Of a stretch of DNA of 64,000 nucleotides, positions 40,063 through 49,081 are shown in pieces. The notes beneath the pieces were generated by a model that was not told where the DNA came from, searched no databases, and saw nothing but the letters and a program-made list of their open reading frames with translations. Made by a program: the position numbers and the translations under genes. Each line of letters starts with the position of its first letter. The stretch's first letter is position 1. Origin of the DNA: an uncultured Clostridia bacterium (lineage in GTDB: Bacteria; Bacillota; Clostridia; Christensenellales; CAG-138); assembly GCA_947168855.1 (NCBI GenBank), contig CAMVNO010000002.1:1-64000 (forward strand), read 5' to 3'.

Positions 40063-40594
40063 GCGGATTTTGCGGAACTGGTACCGATATGTGCTGTGGA
40101 CGCTGCTGTCCGCCGTCTTCTGGGCATGGATCTTCACGCTGCTGTTCTCCGCGCCGGTGAAACAGAAGGTCGTGCTGTATGCGGATCTGCCGTATCTCGA
40201 CCGCAATGCGCTCTCGATCGAGCTGGAGCGGGACAAGCCGGAGGGGATCCGGATCGTGGACACGGCGACGTTCGACGATAAGATGTTCAACCAGATCGAG
40301 GTGCTCGACGGCGATCTGTATCTGATCCCGGACTCCGAGGCGGAGGAATACCTCGCGTCGTTCGCGCCGATCGACCGGGCGGATTTCCCGGACGCGACGT
40401 TCTTTGAATCGGACGGCGAGGCGTACGGGATCCTGGTCTATGACGAGGCAACGGGGCTGAACGTCGGCGGGGCGTATCTCTTTTATAAACCGCAGGAGCG
40501 CTGCTGGCTGTTTTTCAACAAGGATTCCATGCACATCGGCGCACACGACGACGCGGCGATCACGATCGCACGGCATTTTCTCAATCTGCAATAA
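40055..40594 (+). CDS. Single-pass membrane protein, function unknown
   Basis: A 179-aa protein with one membrane helix (about 13-33) and a C-terminal domain of about 145 aa with alternating acidic strands and turns (VLDGDLYLIPDSEAEEYLASF) and a hydrophobic C-terminal half. I recognise no family. Its start overlaps the stop of the 39568 gene (ATGATTAA). It is followed after 15 bases by the GH53 lipoprotein gene, so it may help export, anchor or sense products of that enzyme; this is context inference only. Confidence 0.65.
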   Translation: MIKRILRNWYRYVLWTLLSAVFWAWIFTLLFSAPVKQKVVLYADLPYLDRNALSIELERDKPEGIRIVDTATFDDKMFNQIEVLDGDLYLIPDSEAEEYLASFAPIDRADFPDATFFESDGEAYGILVYDEATGLNVGGAYLFYKPQERCWLFFNKDSMHIGAHDDAAITIARHFLNLQ

Positions 40595-40609
40595 CACCGG
40601 AGGGACGAC

Positions 40610-42583
40610 ATGAAAAAGAGGTGGACGGTAATGCTGCTGGCTGCTTGGATGCTTTTGGGCTGTGCGGGAACAAGGATCGAGGTTGAAAACGTCATCCCGA
40701 CCGAAAAGATCGGGGGCAGCTCGCTGTATGTGAAGAAGGTGGAGAACCTTCCGGACGATTTCATTCTGGGCATGGACGCGTCCTCGGTCATCGCCGAGGA
40801 GCAGAGCGGAGTAAAGTATTATAATTTCGCGGGCGAGGAGCAGGACGTCTTCAAAACGCTCGCGGAGAACGGGATCACACACATCCGCGTGCGCGTCTGG
40901 AACCATCCGTACGATGCGGACGGACACGGCTACGGCGGCGGCAACAACGACGTCGAAAAGGCGATCGGGATCGGCGAGCGCGCAACGAAATACGGCATGA
41001 AGCTGATCGTCGATTTCCACTATTCCGATTTCTGGGCGGATCCCGGCAAGCAGATGGTCCCGCTGGCATGGAAGGACATGAACGTCCGGGAGAAGGCGGA
41101 CGCGCTCTATGCGTTCACGCGGGACGCGCTGAAGGAAATGAAAAAAGCGGGCGTCGCCGTCGGCATGGTCCAGCTCGGCAACGAAACGAACGGCGCGCTG
41201 TGCGGCGAGAAGAATTTCGAAAACATCGCAAAGCTGATGCAGGCGGGCGGCAAGGCGGTCCGCGAGGTTTATCCGGACGCGCTGGTCGCCGTGCATCTGG
41301 CGAATCCCGAACGCGTCGGCGCGTATGACGGCTTTGCAAAGAAGCTCGGGACGTTCGAGGTCGACTACGACGTGTTCGCTTCTTCCTATTATCCGTATTG
41401 GCACGGCACGCTCGAGAACCTTGCGAACGTGCTGAACGGGATCGCGGAGACCTACGGCAAAAAGGTCATGGTCATGGAGACCTCCTATGCCTATACCGGC
41501 GTCGATACGGACTTCTCCGGCAATACGATCTCGGACGAGACCTCGAATATCGTCAAGGATTATCCGTTCACGGTGCAGGGACAGGCAAACCATGTCCGCA
41601 ATGTCATCGACACCGTCGCGCATGTGAAGAACGGCATCGGCGTGGTCTACTGGGAGGGCGCATGGATCACGGTCGGCACGGAATCGTGGGAGGCGAACCA
41701 TGAAAAATGGGAGACCTTCGGCTCCGGCTGGGCGTCGAGCTACGGCGGCAGCTACGATCCGGACGACGCGGGCAGATACTACGGCGGCTGCGCGGTCGAC
41801 AACCAGGCGATGTTCGATCCGGAGGGGCGTCCTCTGGAATCGCTGCGGGTTTGGAACCTCGTGCGATACGGCAACGAGGTCGAGCCGAAAGCGGACGCGA
41901 TCCGCGACACGGTGCTGAGCTTTGACCTCAAGGGCACGATCGAGCTGCCGGAAACGGTCGACGCCATCCTGACGAGCAATGAAACGCGTCAGGTCCCGGT
42001 CGTGTGGAATGTGACCGAAGCCGATCTGCAGAAGATGTACGCGGGCGGCGTCAAAACCTATGATATCGCCGGAACGGCGGAGGGACTGCCGGCGCATGCC
42101 TATGTGTCCATGGTCAACTTCAACTATCTCAAAAACTACGGCTTTGAGGACGGCGCGCAGGATCCCTGGAAGACCGAGGACCGCGGCGGCGCGGATCAGC
42201 TCTATGTCGAGGAAAAGATCACAGACTCGTTGAACGGCGCGTACCATATGCATTTCTGGAGCGCAAAGAAGGATTCGGTCGATTTCTCGTTGTTTCAGGA
42301 GGTAACGGACCTGCCGGAGGGCGTCTATCAGTTCACGATCTCGATCATGGGCGGCGATGCGGGCGACACGGAGATCTTCTGCTACGCGCTCGTCGACGGC
42401 GTCGAGGTCGGACGCGCCCCGATGCGGATCACCTCCTACGGAAACTGGGACACGCAGACCGTCAAAGACATCAGGGTTGCCGCCGGACAGACCGTTACGG
42501 TCGGCATTTCCGTGAAGTGTTCCGGCGCCGGAAACGGGGCGTGGGGCAAGATCGACGACGCGCTGCTGAACAGCCAAAACTAA
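40610..42583 (+). CDS. ganB: Arabinogalactan endo-beta-1,4-galactanase lipoprotein (GH53)
   Basis: A 657-aa surface lipoprotein with lipobox LLGC (Cys18). Residues about 50-415 are a GH53 TIM barrel: FILGMDASSV at its start, VRVWNHPY, the acid/base Glu192 in QLGNETNGAL and the nucleophile Glu290 in VMETSYAYT. An Ig-like domain (about 430-505) and a C-terminal carbohydrate-binding-module-like beta-sandwich (about 505-657, NYGFEDG) follow. It cuts beta-1,4-galactan side chains of pectin into oligosaccharides. GGAGG precedes the start. It is the defining enzyme of the locus. Confidence 0.93.
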   Translation: MKKRWTVMLLAAWMLLGCAGTRIEVENVIPTEKIGGSSLYVKKVENLPDDFILGMDASSVIAEEQSGVKYYNFAGEEQDVFKTLAENGITHIRVRVWNHPYDADGHGYGGGNNDVEKAIGIGERATKYGMKLIVDFHYSDFWADPGKQMVPLAWKDMNVREKADALYAFTRDALKEMKKAGVAVGMVQLGNETNGALCGEKNFENIAKLMQAGGKAVREVYPDALVAVHLANPERVGAYDGFAKKLGTFEVDYDVFASSYYPYWHGTLENLANVLNGIAETYGKKVMVMETSYAYTGVDTDFSGNTISDETSNIVKDYPFTVQGQANHVRNVIDTVAHVKNGIGVVYWEGAWITVGTESWEANHEKWETFGSGWASSYGGSYDPDDAGRYYGGCAVDNQAMFDPEGRPLESLRVWNLVRYGNEVEPKADAIRDTVLSFDLKGTIELPETVDAILTSNETRQVPVVWNVTEADLQKMYAGGVKTYDIAGTAEGLPAHAYVSMVNFNYLKNYGFEDGAQDPWKTEDRGGADQLYVEEKITDSLNGAYHMHFWSAKKDSVDFSLFQEVTDLPEGVYQFTISIMGGDAGDTEIFCYALVDGVEVGRAPMRITSYGNWDTQTVKDIRVAAGQTVTVGISVKCSGAGNGAWGKIDDALLNSQN

Positions 42584-42636
42584 AAAAATGTATGGACAAC
42601 AGACACATATTTTGGAGAATAATATATAAAAACCGG

Positions 42637-42665
42637 TTGACAACGAGCACAAATTTGAGTATATT
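42637..42665 (+). promoter_or_regulatory. Promoter of the sugar ABC importer operon
   Basis: TTGACA-17-TATATT in an AT-rich patch. It gives a leader of about 110 bases that holds a CGGATGAATG/CATTCCGG hairpin before the ribosome site. Confidence 0.85.
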
Positions 42666-42780
42666 ATAGGTACATCATGGGATTGTGGGGCACTGTCCGA
42701 ACAGGGCTTCTCAGTCTCGGATGAATGTCTTTTCATTCCGGTATTCGGCATCGAATATCAAATTGAATAGGAGGGAAATT

Positions 42781-44925
42781 ATGAAAAGAACATTGGCTAT
42801 TATGCTCGCACTCGTGATGGTAGTCGGTCTTTGCGCCTGCAAAGCGGGCGGCGGCGACCAGCCTGCAACCACGAGCACGGAGCTTGCCGGCACGTATGAC
42901 ATCACCGTCTGGGTCGGCGAGAACGCGGTCGATCTGACCAAGAAGCAGATCGAAGACTTCAACAACACGAACACCGACGGCATCAAGTTCAATGCGACGG
43001 TCAACGCGGTTTCCGAAGCTGATTCCGCAAGCCAGATGCTGAACGACGTTGATGCGGGTGCAGACCTGTACTGCTTCGCGCAGGACCAGTTCGCACGTCT
43101 TGTTACGGGCGGCGCTCTGAACAAGCTCGGCGATAAGGCTGCGGCAACGGTCAAAGAAGCAAACGATCCCAGCGTCGTTGCGGCGGCGACCTCCGGCGAC
43201 ACGCTGTATGCGTATCCGCTGACCTCGGATAACGGCTACTTCATGTACTATGATAAGTCCGTCATCCCGGAGGAGGACGTTGATTCTCTCGAAAAGCTGA
43301 TCGCAGACTGCGAAGCAAACAACAAGTACTTTGCTTTTGAAGTGCAGTCCTCCGCATGGTACATTGCGTCCTGGTTCTTCGCGACCGGCTGCAAGTCCGA
43401 GTGGACGACTGACGACGACGGCAACTTCGTCTCCGTTCTTGACACGTTCAACAGCCCCGAGGGTCTGATCGCTGTCAAGGGCATGAAGAAGCTCGTTGAC
43501 TCCAAGTTCCATCTGAGCTCCCACTCCCCGGACGAGTTCGCGTCCGGCGCGGCAATCGTTGTCGACGGTATGTGGGACTATGACGTTGTGAAGGGTTACC
43601 TCGGCGACAACATGGGCGTCACGGACCTGCCTTCCTTCGAAGTGGACGGCAAGGAATACCACCTCGGTTCCTTTAGCGGCTGCAAGCTGATGGGCGTCAA
43701 GCCGCAGAGCGATCCGGTCCGTGCGGCAGTCCTCCATAAGCTCGCGCAGTTCCTCACCGACGAGACCCGTCAGATGGAGCGCTTTGAAGCGATCGCTTTC
43801 GGTCCGTCCAACCTGAACGCGCAGAAATCCCCCGCGGTCCAGGCGAACCCGGGTCTTGCGGCGCTGCTCAAGCAGAACGAATTTGCGAAGCCGCAGGGTC
43901 AGATCCACGGCTCCTGGTGGGATATCGCAAAGGTTATCGGCGATGACGTCAAGGCGGCTGAAGATGAAGAAGGCCTCAAGCAGGCTCTGCAGAACTACTA
44001 CGACAAGATCGCTGCTCTGTTCACCATGACTGAGGAAGAGAAGAGCGCGTGGGGCGTCATCGGCGCGATCTGCGGCACCAACTGGGATACCGACTTCCCG
44101 ATGACCGAGACCGAAGCGGGCGTCTTCGTATCCGATGTGCTTGAACTCCATGCGGGCGATGAATTCAAAGTCCGTCAGGGCGCAAGCTGGGATGTCAACT
44201 ACGGCGAGAACTGCGAAGCGAACGGCGCAAACATCAAGGTTGCGGCAGACGGCAAATACACCGTGAAGCTCGACCTCAACAACCTGACCCTCGAGCTGCT
44301 CGACGAGAGCGGCGCGGCGGTTGAAGCAGCACCCGAACCCGAACCCGATCCCAATGCAACTGACACCTGGGCGGTGATCGGCCAGATCGGCGACACCAAC
44401 TGGGATACCGATTTCCCGATGTTCTTCAACAAGGAGAACAACCACTGGTATGCGGTCGTCAATATGAAGGACGGCGCAGAGTTCAAACTCCGTGCAAACG
44501 GCGATTGGAAGCTGAACTACGGTCTCGATGAGAACGGTGGGCCTACGATGGACGGTCAGACCAACTTCAAGGCAGAATCCGGCGACGGCGCATACGTCAT
44601 CGATTTCATAGCCAATGAAGAAGGCATTGAGATCGGCTACGGCAAGAGCTCCTGGGGTGTTATCGGCAGCTTTGAAGGCAGCGGCTGGAATACCGACATT
44701 GAGATGACCGAGACAGAGCCGGGCGTGTATGTGTCCGCACCTATTGCGCTCAAGGCGGGCGATGAGTTCAAAGTCCGTGCGGACGGCACCTGGGACGTCA
44801 ACTTCGGCATCACTGAAGAAGAACTCGTGATGGGCGGCAAGAACGTTCCGGTTGAGGCAGAAGGCAACTACATTGTCACGCTCGACTTCAACAACATGAC
44901 GCTGACCTTTGCGCCGGCAGAATAA
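42781..44925 (+). CDS. Sugar ABC transporter substrate-binding lipoprotein with three SusE/F-like modules
   Basis: A 714-aa lipoprotein with lipobox GLCAC (Cys20). Residues about 40-415 are a MalE-type extracellular solute-binding domain. The C-terminal 300 residues hold three copies of a module of about 95-105 aa beginning at Trp424, Trp530 and Trp625 (pattern WxVIG...WxTDxxM...DEFKxR...WDVNxG), like the starch-binding SusE/SusF domains of Bacteroidota. This gives one polypeptide with a capture site and extra glycan-binding modules. AGGAGGG precedes the start. Codon use is more biased than in neighbouring genes, fitting high expression. It is first in the importer operon. Confidence 0.87.
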   Translation: MKRTLAIMLALVMVVGLCACKAGGGDQPATTSTELAGTYDITVWVGENAVDLTKKQIEDFNNTNTDGIKFNATVNAVSEADSASQMLNDVDAGADLYCFAQDQFARLVTGGALNKLGDKAAATVKEANDPSVVAAATSGDTLYAYPLTSDNGYFMYYDKSVIPEEDVDSLEKLIADCEANNKYFAFEVQSSAWYIASWFFATGCKSEWTTDDDGNFVSVLDTFNSPEGLIAVKGMKKLVDSKFHLSSHSPDEFASGAAIVVDGMWDYDVVKGYLGDNMGVTDLPSFEVDGKEYHLGSFSGCKLMGVKPQSDPVRAAVLHKLAQFLTDETRQMERFEAIAFGPSNLNAQKSPAVQANPGLAALLKQNEFAKPQGQIHGSWWDIAKVIGDDVKAAEDEEGLKQALQNYYDKIAALFTMTEEEKSAWGVIGAICGTNWDTDFPMTETEAGVFVSDVLELHAGDEFKVRQGASWDVNYGENCEANGANIKVAADGKYTVKLDLNNLTLELLDESGAAVEAAPEPEPDPNATDTWAVIGQIGDTNWDTDFPMFFNKENNHWYAVVNMKDGAEFKLRANGDWKLNYGLDENGGPTMDGQTNFKAESGDGAYVIDFIANEEGIEIGYGKSSWGVIGSFEGSGWNTDIEMTETEPGVYVSAPIALKAGDEFKVRADGTWDVNFGITEEELVMGGKNVPVEAEGNYIVTLDFNNMTLTFAPAE

Positions 44926-44989
44926 TAATAAAGAGATTCGACACGATCCGAAAGTGTAAGGCTTTACCGGATCCGAATCGAACGGATTC

Positions 44990-45027
44990 CGGTTGGAGCC
45001 GCAAATGCGGCTCCAACCGTTCTTTTT
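44990..45027 (+). terminator. Intra-operon terminator-like stem between binding protein and permease
   Basis: A 13-bp perfect stem CGGTTGGAGCCGC-AAAT-GCGGCTCCAACCG followed by TTCTTTTT. No promoter is obvious before the permease gene, so it probably terminates partially or protects the 3' end, raising binding-protein levels over the permeases. Confidence 0.85.
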
Positions 45028-45109
45028 CGGGAACGAGTTAACGAACCGACCGACCGCAGGGCATGCGAACGGCGGTTTCTCCTCTCGGTTATGATAAGGA
45101 GGGTAGTAA

Positions 45110-46876
45110 ATGTATAAGAAAAAGATCGTCCCCGGGGTCGTGAAAACCGTGCTCGGCGCGATCATCGCGGGGATCTCGTGGCTTGTAGCTTCGGTTTTGA
45201 TTCCGAAGATCAAGAAGTCGATCGTTTCGCCTTATCAATACGGCGAGGACGGCTTCTGGATCTGGGTGGTACTCACGGCAATCTTCGTGATCATCGGCGC
45301 GGTCCTGCTGTTTATGGGCATTCGCGAGATGATTCAGACCTCGCAGTATAACAAGAAGGTCGTACAGAGCGGCAACTACATTAAAAAGACGCATGAGAAG
45401 AACGGCGCTGCCGTGTTCTTCTCGAACCTCGGCAAAAAGATCGCAAAGTTTTTCGCCGGCATCGGCAAGGGCATTGCGGACATTGTCAAGACGTTTATCC
45501 ACGGCGACTGGAAGACCAAAGTCTCCTATGTCGTCATGGGCTTCGGCAATATCACAAGAGGTCAGATTCTGCGCGGAATCCTGTTCCTCCTCTTTGAGAT
45601 CGTATTCATCGTATACATGGTCCTCCCGCGCGGCGGCGCCTACTGGCTGTCCATGCTGCCCTCGCTCGGCAAGGTCGCTCCGAACCCGCACGGCGCCTAC
45701 AATGAGGTGCTGGATCAGTGGGTAGCGACCGCCGGCGATCAGTCGTTCAAGATCATGCTGTACGGCGTTCTGACGATCTTCTTCTGCATCGCGTTCCTTT
45801 ACACCTGGTACGTCAACATCAAGCAGAACAAGATCGCGGAAGAGATTTTGAAGAGCGGCAAACCGCTGAAGAGCGGCAAGGATGACCTGAAGTCGCTGGT
45901 CGACGATCAGTTCCATAAGACGCTTCTGGCGCTGCCGACCGTCGGCATCCTGATCTTTACGGTCATGCCAATCGTCTTTATGATCCTGGTCGCGTTCACC
46001 AACTACTCCTCGATCAACGACGGTATGACCAACGGACTGTTCCATTGGGTCGGCTTCGAGAATTTCAAGACCATGTTCTCCTGGGACGTCGGCGGCGTCA
46101 ACTACTCCGCGACGTTCGGTGAGATCCTGCTGTGGACGCTGATCTGGGCGGTGTTCGCGACGTTCACGAACTACTTCCTCGGCATCCTCGTCGCAATGGC
46201 GATCAACAAGAAGGGCATCCACCTCAAGAAGGTCTGGAGAACGATCCTCATTATGACGATCGCGATCCCGCAGTTCATCTCCCTGCTGTACATCTCCAAG
46301 ATGTTCAGCCTGAACGGTCTTATCAACGGCTTCCTGATCGACCTCGGCATCATCGAGCCGGCGCAGGCGATCGACTTCCTCGGCGGCAACAACCCGGTGC
46401 TTGCGCGTGTCATGGTCATCATCATCAATATCTGGATCGGCATCCCGTACCTGATGCTGATCGCAACCGGTATCCTGATGAACATCCCGGCGGACCTCTA
46501 CGAATCCGCAAAGATCGACGGCGCGAGCGGCTGGAAGCAGTTCAGTAAGATCACGCTTCCGTACATGCTGTTCATCACCGGTCCGTACCTCCTTACGAGC
46601 TTCACGGGCAACATGAACAACTTTAACGTCATCTACCTGTTGACGGGCGGCGGTCCGACGAATCCGGCGGCGTCCGGCGCGGCGGGCAGCGTCGGCTATA
46701 CGGACCTTCTGATCACCTGGCTGTTCAAGATCACCCAGAACGGTTCGTCGGCAGACGGCTCGCAGTATTATCTCGCTTCCGTCATCGGTATTCTCGTCTT
46801 TATTGTGGTCGGCGTCATTTCGCTCGTCGTGTACAGCGTCTTGCCCTCGGTCAAGAATGAGGAGGATTTCCAATAA
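45110..46876 (+). CDS. Sugar ABC transporter permease, MalF type
   Basis: A 588-aa integral membrane protein. The C-terminal half is a MalF-like permease (about 275-588) with the EAA loop ESAKIDGASGWKQFSKITLP that docks on the ATPase. The N-terminal half is an extension of about 270 aa with further membrane segments (about 10-30, 48-70, 160-185 and 220-240), longer than in most homologues. AAGGAGGG precedes the start. The stop overlaps the MalG start by one base (TAATG), so translation is coupled. Confidence 0.92.
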   Translation: MYKKKIVPGVVKTVLGAIIAGISWLVASVLIPKIKKSIVSPYQYGEDGFWIWVVLTAIFVIIGAVLLFMGIREMIQTSQYNKKVVQSGNYIKKTHEKNGAAVFFSNLGKKIAKFFAGIGKGIADIVKTFIHGDWKTKVSYVVMGFGNITRGQILRGILFLLFEIVFIVYMVLPRGGAYWLSMLPSLGKVAPNPHGAYNEVLDQWVATAGDQSFKIMLYGVLTIFFCIAFLYTWYVNIKQNKIAEEILKSGKPLKSGKDDLKSLVDDQFHKTLLALPTVGILIFTVMPIVFMILVAFTNYSSINDGMTNGLFHWVGFENFKTMFSWDVGGVNYSATFGEILLWTLIWAVFATFTNYFLGILVAMAINKKGIHLKKVWRTILIMTIAIPQFISLLYISKMFSLNGLINGFLIDLGIIEPAQAIDFLGGNNPVLARVMVIIINIWIGIPYLMLIATGILMNIPADLYESAKIDGASGWKQFSKITLPYMLFITGPYLLTSFTGNMNNFNVIYLLTGGGPTNPAASGAAGSVGYTDLLITWLFKITQNGSSADGSQYYLASVIGILVFIVVGVISLVVYSVLPSVKNEEDFQ

Positions 46877-47793
46877 TGAAAACGCAAGAAAACACCGCCT
46901 CTATGAAGAGACATATGGGCTTGAAGGCTGCCTCGCGCATCAGCAACACCATCATCCACATCATTCTGGTCGTCATCAGCGTGATCTGGCTGATCCCGTT
47001 CATCTGTATCGTGATCCAGTCCTTCCGCGTACAGCCTACCGGCATGACGCGCTATCTGTTCGCAAACCCGGATGCCGAAATGAACGAAGGTCTTGCGATC
47101 AAGTTCGGCTTCGACAACTACGTCAATCTGTGGAAATCCGATTTCCCGAAATGGTATCTGAACACCTTCATCATCGCGCTTGTCGTCGCGGTGGTACAGA
47201 CGGTCATCGTGCTGTGCATGTCCTACACGCTTTCGCGCTTCCGCTTTAAGCTCAGAAAGCCGATGATGCAGTTCATGCTGATCCTCGGCATGTTCCCGGG
47301 CATGCTCGCCATGATCATTCTGTATCAGGTCTTGAAGGACATCGGTCTTACCGGCACCAACGCAATCCCCGGACTGATCCTCGTGTATTGCGCATCGAGC
47401 GGCATGGGCTACTACGTATCCAAGGGCTTCTTCGATACGATCCCGAAATCGCTGGACGAAGCGGCGCGCGTCGACGGCGCGACCAGAGCGCAGGTCCTCT
47501 TCAAGATCATCCTGCCGCTTGCGAAGCCGATCGTCATCTACACCGTTCTGACGGCGTTTATGGGCCCCTGGGGCGACTTCGTATTTGCGAAGTATGTCAG
47601 CGGCATTACGCCGAGCGCATACAACGTAGCAGTCGGTTTGCAGTCCTGGTTGGCAACGACCACGATGACGAGCAACTACTACACCATGTTCTGCGCAGGC
47701 GGCGTGGTCGTTGCAATCCCGGTCGTGATCCTGTTCATGTGCCTGCAGAGATACTATGTGGAAGGCGTCACGGGCGGCGCGGTCAAGGGTTAA
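46876..47793 (+). CDS. Sugar ABC transporter permease, MalG type
   Basis: A 305-aa six-helix permease of the CUT1 sugar transporters. The EAA loop DEAARVDGATRAQVLFKIIL and the C-terminal GGVVVAIPVVILFMCLQRYYVEG are typical of MalG. It pairs with the MalF-type subunit encoded immediately upstream to form the membrane channel for the oligosaccharide captured by the 42781 lipoprotein. Confidence 0.94.
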   Translation: MKTQENTASMKRHMGLKAASRISNTIIHIILVVISVIWLIPFICIVIQSFRVQPTGMTRYLFANPDAEMNEGLAIKFGFDNYVNLWKSDFPKWYLNTFIIALVVAVVQTVIVLCMSYTLSRFRFKLRKPMMQFMLILGMFPGMLAMIILYQVLKDIGLTGTNAIPGLILVYCASSGMGYYVSKGFFDTIPKSLDEAARVDGATRAQVLFKIILPLAKPIVIYTVLTAFMGPWGDFVFAKYVSGITPSAYNVAVGLQSWLATTTMTSNYYTMFCAGGVVVAIPVVILFMCLQRYYVEGVTGGAVKG

Positions 47794-47830
47794 GCCCGAA
47801 CTCTAACGAGAAGAAAAGGAGTACACCGAT

Positions 47831-48964
<1,134 letters not shown>

Positions 48965-48979
48965 TAACCGGCGTCACAC

Positions 48980-49009
48980 AAAAGCGGGCGGATTTCCGCC
49001 CGCTTTTTT
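48980..49009 (+). terminator. Terminator of the importer operon
   Basis: AAAGCGGGCGGA-TT-TCCGCCCGCTTTTTT. Confidence 0.93.
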
Positions 49010-49021
49010 CGTTGTTTCGCC

Positions 49022-49050
49022 TTGTTTCGCACGGCGATCCATGATACAAT
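49022..49050 (+). promoter_or_regulatory. Promoter of the GH2-GH36 pair
   Basis: TTGTTT-17-TACAAT, about 30 bases before the GH2 start and directly after the importer terminator. Confidence 0.7.
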
Positions 49051-49081
49051 AAAATATCATACAAACGGAGGTTCTGCGCAG

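Noticed and set aside
39998-42751. Very long open frame (917 codons) on the minus strand across the galactanase gene
   Set aside because: It is a shadow of the GC-rich GH53 gene: translation is rich in Arg/His/Asp/Val without domain motifs, and the plus-strand gene has clear catalytic residues.
42733-45213. 826-codon open frame antisense to the binding-protein gene
   Set aside because: Same composition effect; the plus-strand lipoprotein has a signal peptide, promoter and ribosome site.
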